Shown here one piece after another: positions 51,867-54,081 of a stretch of DNA of 54,081 nucleotides (position 1 is the stretch's first letter; every line of letters starts with the position of its first letter). Source of the DNA: an uncultured Pelagibacteraceae bacterium (GTDB lineage: Bacteria > Pseudomonadota > Alphaproteobacteria > Pelagibacterales > Pelagibacteraceae); contig CACDEU010000002.1 in the NCBI GenBank assembly GCA_902551895.1, positions 1 through 54,081 on the forward strand, given 5' to 3'. The notes below the pieces were generated by a model that was given only the letters and a program-made list of their open reading frames with translations, was not told where the DNA came from and did not search any database. Both the position numbers and the translations under genes were made by a program.

Positions 51867-52892
51867 TTAAAGAGTATCTTTAACTTTTGCCGCAACATCA
51901 GCTGGTACCCATTTTGTCCACATACCAGTGTTTGACAAGAAGTGTTTAGCTGTTGCTTCCATGTCTCCACCTGATTCATCCATATAGAAAGCAAGTGATC
52001 TATTTACATCTGGTGTTGGTACAGAATAAGCTCTAATAAAATCTATAATTTTTTTATTAGATTTTTTATTTGCAAATGTTGTTGACGCAGATTTTGTTAA
52101 AGCCATGTTAACGTAAGCGCTTGCACATGTATCTGTATATGCGTCAGGTCCATCAGCTTTAATTTTTTCTACAACTGCCATCATTTTAGTCCAGCAAGCA
52201 TTATCATAAGCAGGCTCTTCAAGTTGCACTAAGTCAACTTTTCCCATTAAGCCAGTCGGTGTCCAGTAGTAAGAAAATACTGGTTTACCTTTTTTAAATG
52301 CTCCAGCAATTGCAGCATCTAAAGCTCCACCTGAACCTGGGTCAAAGTTTGTATAGTATTCATCCAAACCATAAACTTTGTGTTTAACCATGTTAATAGT
52401 ATAACAAGTCCATCCTGAGATACAGCTTGTCATTCTACCTTTTCCTGGTGCTTCAGGGTCAGCAAATAATTTTGCAATTTCTGGATTCTTCATATCCTCA
52501 ACAGATTTCAAACCATACTTATCTGCAGTTGGTTTATCTACATAGAAACCTTGAGTAGAAGAAGGAGTATTAATCCCTAACTCAATAATTTTACCTGCTG
52601 CTACAGCTTCTTCATGCATCTGAACTATATTATCTCTCCAAACTTCAGTGATAATATCAAGTTGTTGATCATAATGTGCTGCCATTATCGGACTAGTACT
52701 ACCTTTAGTCACTTCAACATCGCATCCATATCCGTTTTCAAGAATATAGCCTACGATAGCTGTGTGAACGTTAGCACTATCCCAGTCAAAATCTCCCAAA
52801 TGCACTTTGCATTTAGCATTTGCACTTGTAGTAGCAAGTGATGTTACAGCAATAAATGCAATCGAAAGAAATATTTTTTTAAGAAATTTCAT
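51867..52892 (-). CDS. Betaine/choline/carnitine-type (OpuAC/ProX-like) ABC substrate-binding protein
   Basis: 341 residues with a signal peptide (MKFLKKIFLSIAFIAVTSLA, cleavage near ANA). Conserved aromatic residues that may form the cation cage occur in GDFDWDSANVH, TEVWRDNI and YYWTPTG. Cysteines in SCISGWTCY suggest a disulfide. A good GGAGGG ribosome binding site is present. The gene is first in a unit with permease, ATPase and SDR and is divergent from the butyrobetaine-dioxygenase-like gene. Ligand type is sure (quaternary amine), exact ligand inferred. Confidence 0.92.
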   Translation of the reverse strand: MKFLKKIFLSIAFIAVTSLATTSANAKCKVHLGDFDWDSANVHTAIVGYILENGYGCDVEVTKGSTSPIMAAHYDQQLDIITEVWRDNIVQMHEEAVAAGKIIELGINTPSSTQGFYVDKPTADKYGLKSVEDMKNPEIAKLFADPEAPGKGRMTSCISGWTCYTINMVKHKVYGLDEYYTNFDPGSGGALDAAIAGAFKKGKPVFSYYWTPTGLMGKVDLVQLEEPAYDNACWTKMMAVVEKIKADGPDAYTDTCASAYVNMALTKSASTTFANKKSNKKIIDFIRAYSVPTPDVNRSLAFYMDESGGDMEATAKHFLSNTGMWTKWVPADVAAKVKDTL

Positions 52893-53014
52893 GAATTCCC
52901 TCCATATTATTAGTTTAAACTGGCTGTATTAAAACTTGATACGCAATAAAATACAACCTTTAATGAGGTTAGCAGATGTTAATAAAGTGAGAAAAAAAGA
53001 TCATATAATGAATA

Positions 53015-53035
53015 AATTCAATTATAAATTGAATT
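53015..53035. promoter_or_regulatory. Palindrome in the divergent transporter/dioxygenase promoter region
   Basis: AATTCAAT and ATTGAATT flank TATAA, a perfect 8-base-arm inverted repeat located 34 bases before the dioxygenase ATG. The position suits an operator for the divergent pair. No regulator is encoded next to it, and base composition makes chance matches plausible. Confidence 0.3.
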
Positions 53036-53068
53036 GAAAACAAATTTAAATAAAATAACAATTAATTT

Positions 53069-54081
53069 ATGGCAATAGAAATTTCTAAAGTTTCAAAAAA
53101 TGGCTCAGCATTAAATGTAGAGTGGAGTGATGGAGAGAAAAGCAATTTTCACTTTATGTGGTTAAGAGACAACTGCCCAACAGCTCATGATAAAGATTCA
53201 CGACACAGAATGTTTAATATACTTGAAGTTTCAACAAACATAGAGCCAAAAACATGTAAAATTAATAATGAAGGCAAGCTAGAAATTGAGTGGAGTGAAG
53301 GAAATCACGTAAGTTATTATGATCAAGAATGGTTAAGAAAAAATTGTTATACAATAAATAATAATAAAAAATATAAATCTCCTTATAAATTATGGGACTG
53401 TTCTTTACAAAAAAATTTTGAGACTATCAAAATAGATCATGATGAAATTATTAATTCTAAAGAAGGTTTAATAAAATGGTTAGAACTTTTACATTACAAG
53501 GGAATTGCAATTGTTAAAAATGCTCCAACAGAGAAAGAATCTGCTTTTAAAGTTTTAAACAGAATAAGTCATACAAGAGAAACTTTTTTTAAAACTCCTT
53601 TTGAAGTTGTAAATATTCCAAAACCGAATAACTCAGCTTACACAGCTCACGCTTTAAGGAATCATATGGATTTACCTTGGTTTGAAAATCCTCCGGGTTA
53701 TCAATTTCTTCATTGTTTAATTAATTCTGCAAAAGGAGGAGATTCTTCAGCAATAGATGCTTTTGCGGTAGCAGATTATTTAAGAAATAATGAAAAAGAA
53801 ATATTTGAAACATTGGTGAATATACCTCTTAAATTTAAAGATAAAGATTACACACAAGAAGCCCATAGAAGTTTTTATGCTCCAGCAATTTCTTTAACTA
53901 AAGATGGTGATTATAACGATATAAGATTTAGTGTAGCAACTATGGATGCCTTAGATTGTCATCCAGATGTTATGGATAAAGTTTACAAAGCTCACCATAG
54001 ATTTGGAAATCTTTTACACGATGATAAGTTTCAAATAAATTTTAGGCTGGAGCCTGGCGATATTTTTTCATTTAATAATAG
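53069..54081 (+). CDS. Gamma-butyrobetaine dioxygenase-like 2OG/Fe(II) oxygenase, 3' end beyond window
   Basis: 337 codons from ATG 53069 to the window end; about 40 residues of a typical 370-390-residue protein are lacking. Residues 1-90 form the DUF971-like N-terminal domain (LNVEWSDGEKSNFHFMWLRDNC with the zinc-ligand pattern), and the catalytic jelly roll starts near 130. Iron ligands His199 and Asp201 (NHMDLPW) are present; the distal His lies just after the cut (LEPGDIFSFNN). Gamma-butyrobetaine dioxygenase makes L-carnitine; TmpA, which oxidises a trimethylaminoethylphosphonate, has the same architecture and is an alternative given the HD oxygenase at 19742-20278. It is divergent from the betaine-type transporter. 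Confidence 0.88.
   Translation, partial: MAIEISKVSKNGSALNVEWSDGEKSNFHFMWLRDNCPTAHDKDSRHRMFNILEVSTNIEPKTCKINNEGKLEIEWSEGNHVSYYDQEWLRKNCYTINNNKKYKSPYKLWDCSLQKNFETIKIDHDEIINSKEGLIKWLELLHYKGIAIVKNAPTEKESAFKVLNRISHTRETFFKTPFEVVNIPKPNNSAYTAHALRNHMDLPWFENPPGYQFLHCLINSAKGGDSSAIDAFAVADYLRNNEKEIFETLVNIPLKFKDKDYTQEAHRSFYAPAISLTKDGDYNDIRFSVATMDALDCHPDVMDKVYKAHHRFGNLLHDDKFQINFRLEPGDIFSFNN

Noticed and set aside
1-54081. tRNA, rRNA, CRISPR arrays, insertion sequences or transposases
   Set aside because: Looked for in gaps and by protein content; no spaced direct repeats, no transposase-like protein and no tRNA-like cloverleaf was seen.

Overview
The window is strongly AT-rich, densely packed DNA with very short intergenic gaps and many 1-20 base gene overlaps. 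It carries a proteorhodopsin-family gene and a very large share of genes for uptake and oxidation of small methylated, amidated or quaternary nitrogen compounds. Together these point to a streamlined marine alphaproteobacterium of the SAR11 type (Pelagibacterales or a close neighbour). That placement is inferred from gene content and base composition; no rRNA or tRNA gene is present to settle it. No gene-free stretch exceeds 300 bases; the longest gaps are 22241-22477, 46327-46535 and 52893-53068.

Layout. 1-6815 (minus): a chain running from a Rieske oxygenase through glyoxalase, cupin, a glutamine-synthetase-like ligase and a MetX-like hydrolase; then, after a GC-richer leader, a luciferase-like flavoenzyme and a truncated thiamine-diphosphate enzyme. 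6912-9277 (plus): a second Rieske oxygenase translationally coupled to a 2-hydroxyacid dehydrogenase. 9281-14413: a small monooxygenase-fold protein, an aminotransferase and a TAXI-TRAP transporter with a terminator between binding protein and fused permease. 14404-17475 (minus): amidinotransferase, DMT exporter and a 2OG/Fe(II) oxygenase. 18159-22240 (minus): ParA-like ATPase, thioesterase, TauD-like dioxygenase, a PhnZ/TmpB-type HD oxygenase and a choline-dehydrogenase-like GMC enzyme. 22478-33762 (plus): an atypical rhodopsin followed by a flotillin, then an SCP2-like protein, alpha/beta hydrolase, a two-subunit N,N-dimethylformamidase-like enzyme, a sodium:solute symporter, an iron alcohol dehydrogenase and a lactonase-like metallohydrolase.

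33765-46326 (minus) is one long co-oriented locus: sugar-type binding protein, double ABC ATPase, a 170-residue repeat protein of unknown function, two oversized permeases (the second split by a homopolymer frameshift), then PxpA, a biotin carboxylase-PxpB fusion, PxpC, a tiny biotin carrier, a 66-residue protein and a glutathione transferase. Three of its proteins share a C-terminal peptide module, and two share a 14-residue repeat. This is the strongest candidate here for an undescribed system: a transporter apparently linked by short peptide motifs to a carboxylase/5-oxoprolinase-type complex.

46536-54081: small secreted proteins, a class II aldolase, a beta-keto acid cleavage enzyme of the dehydrocarnitine type, an SDR dehydrogenase, a betaine/carnitine-type ABC transporter, and divergently a gamma-butyrobetaine-dioxygenase-like gene cut by the window end. 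With the thioesterase near 21 kb, these could take gamma-butyrobetaine to carnitine and on to glycine betaine.
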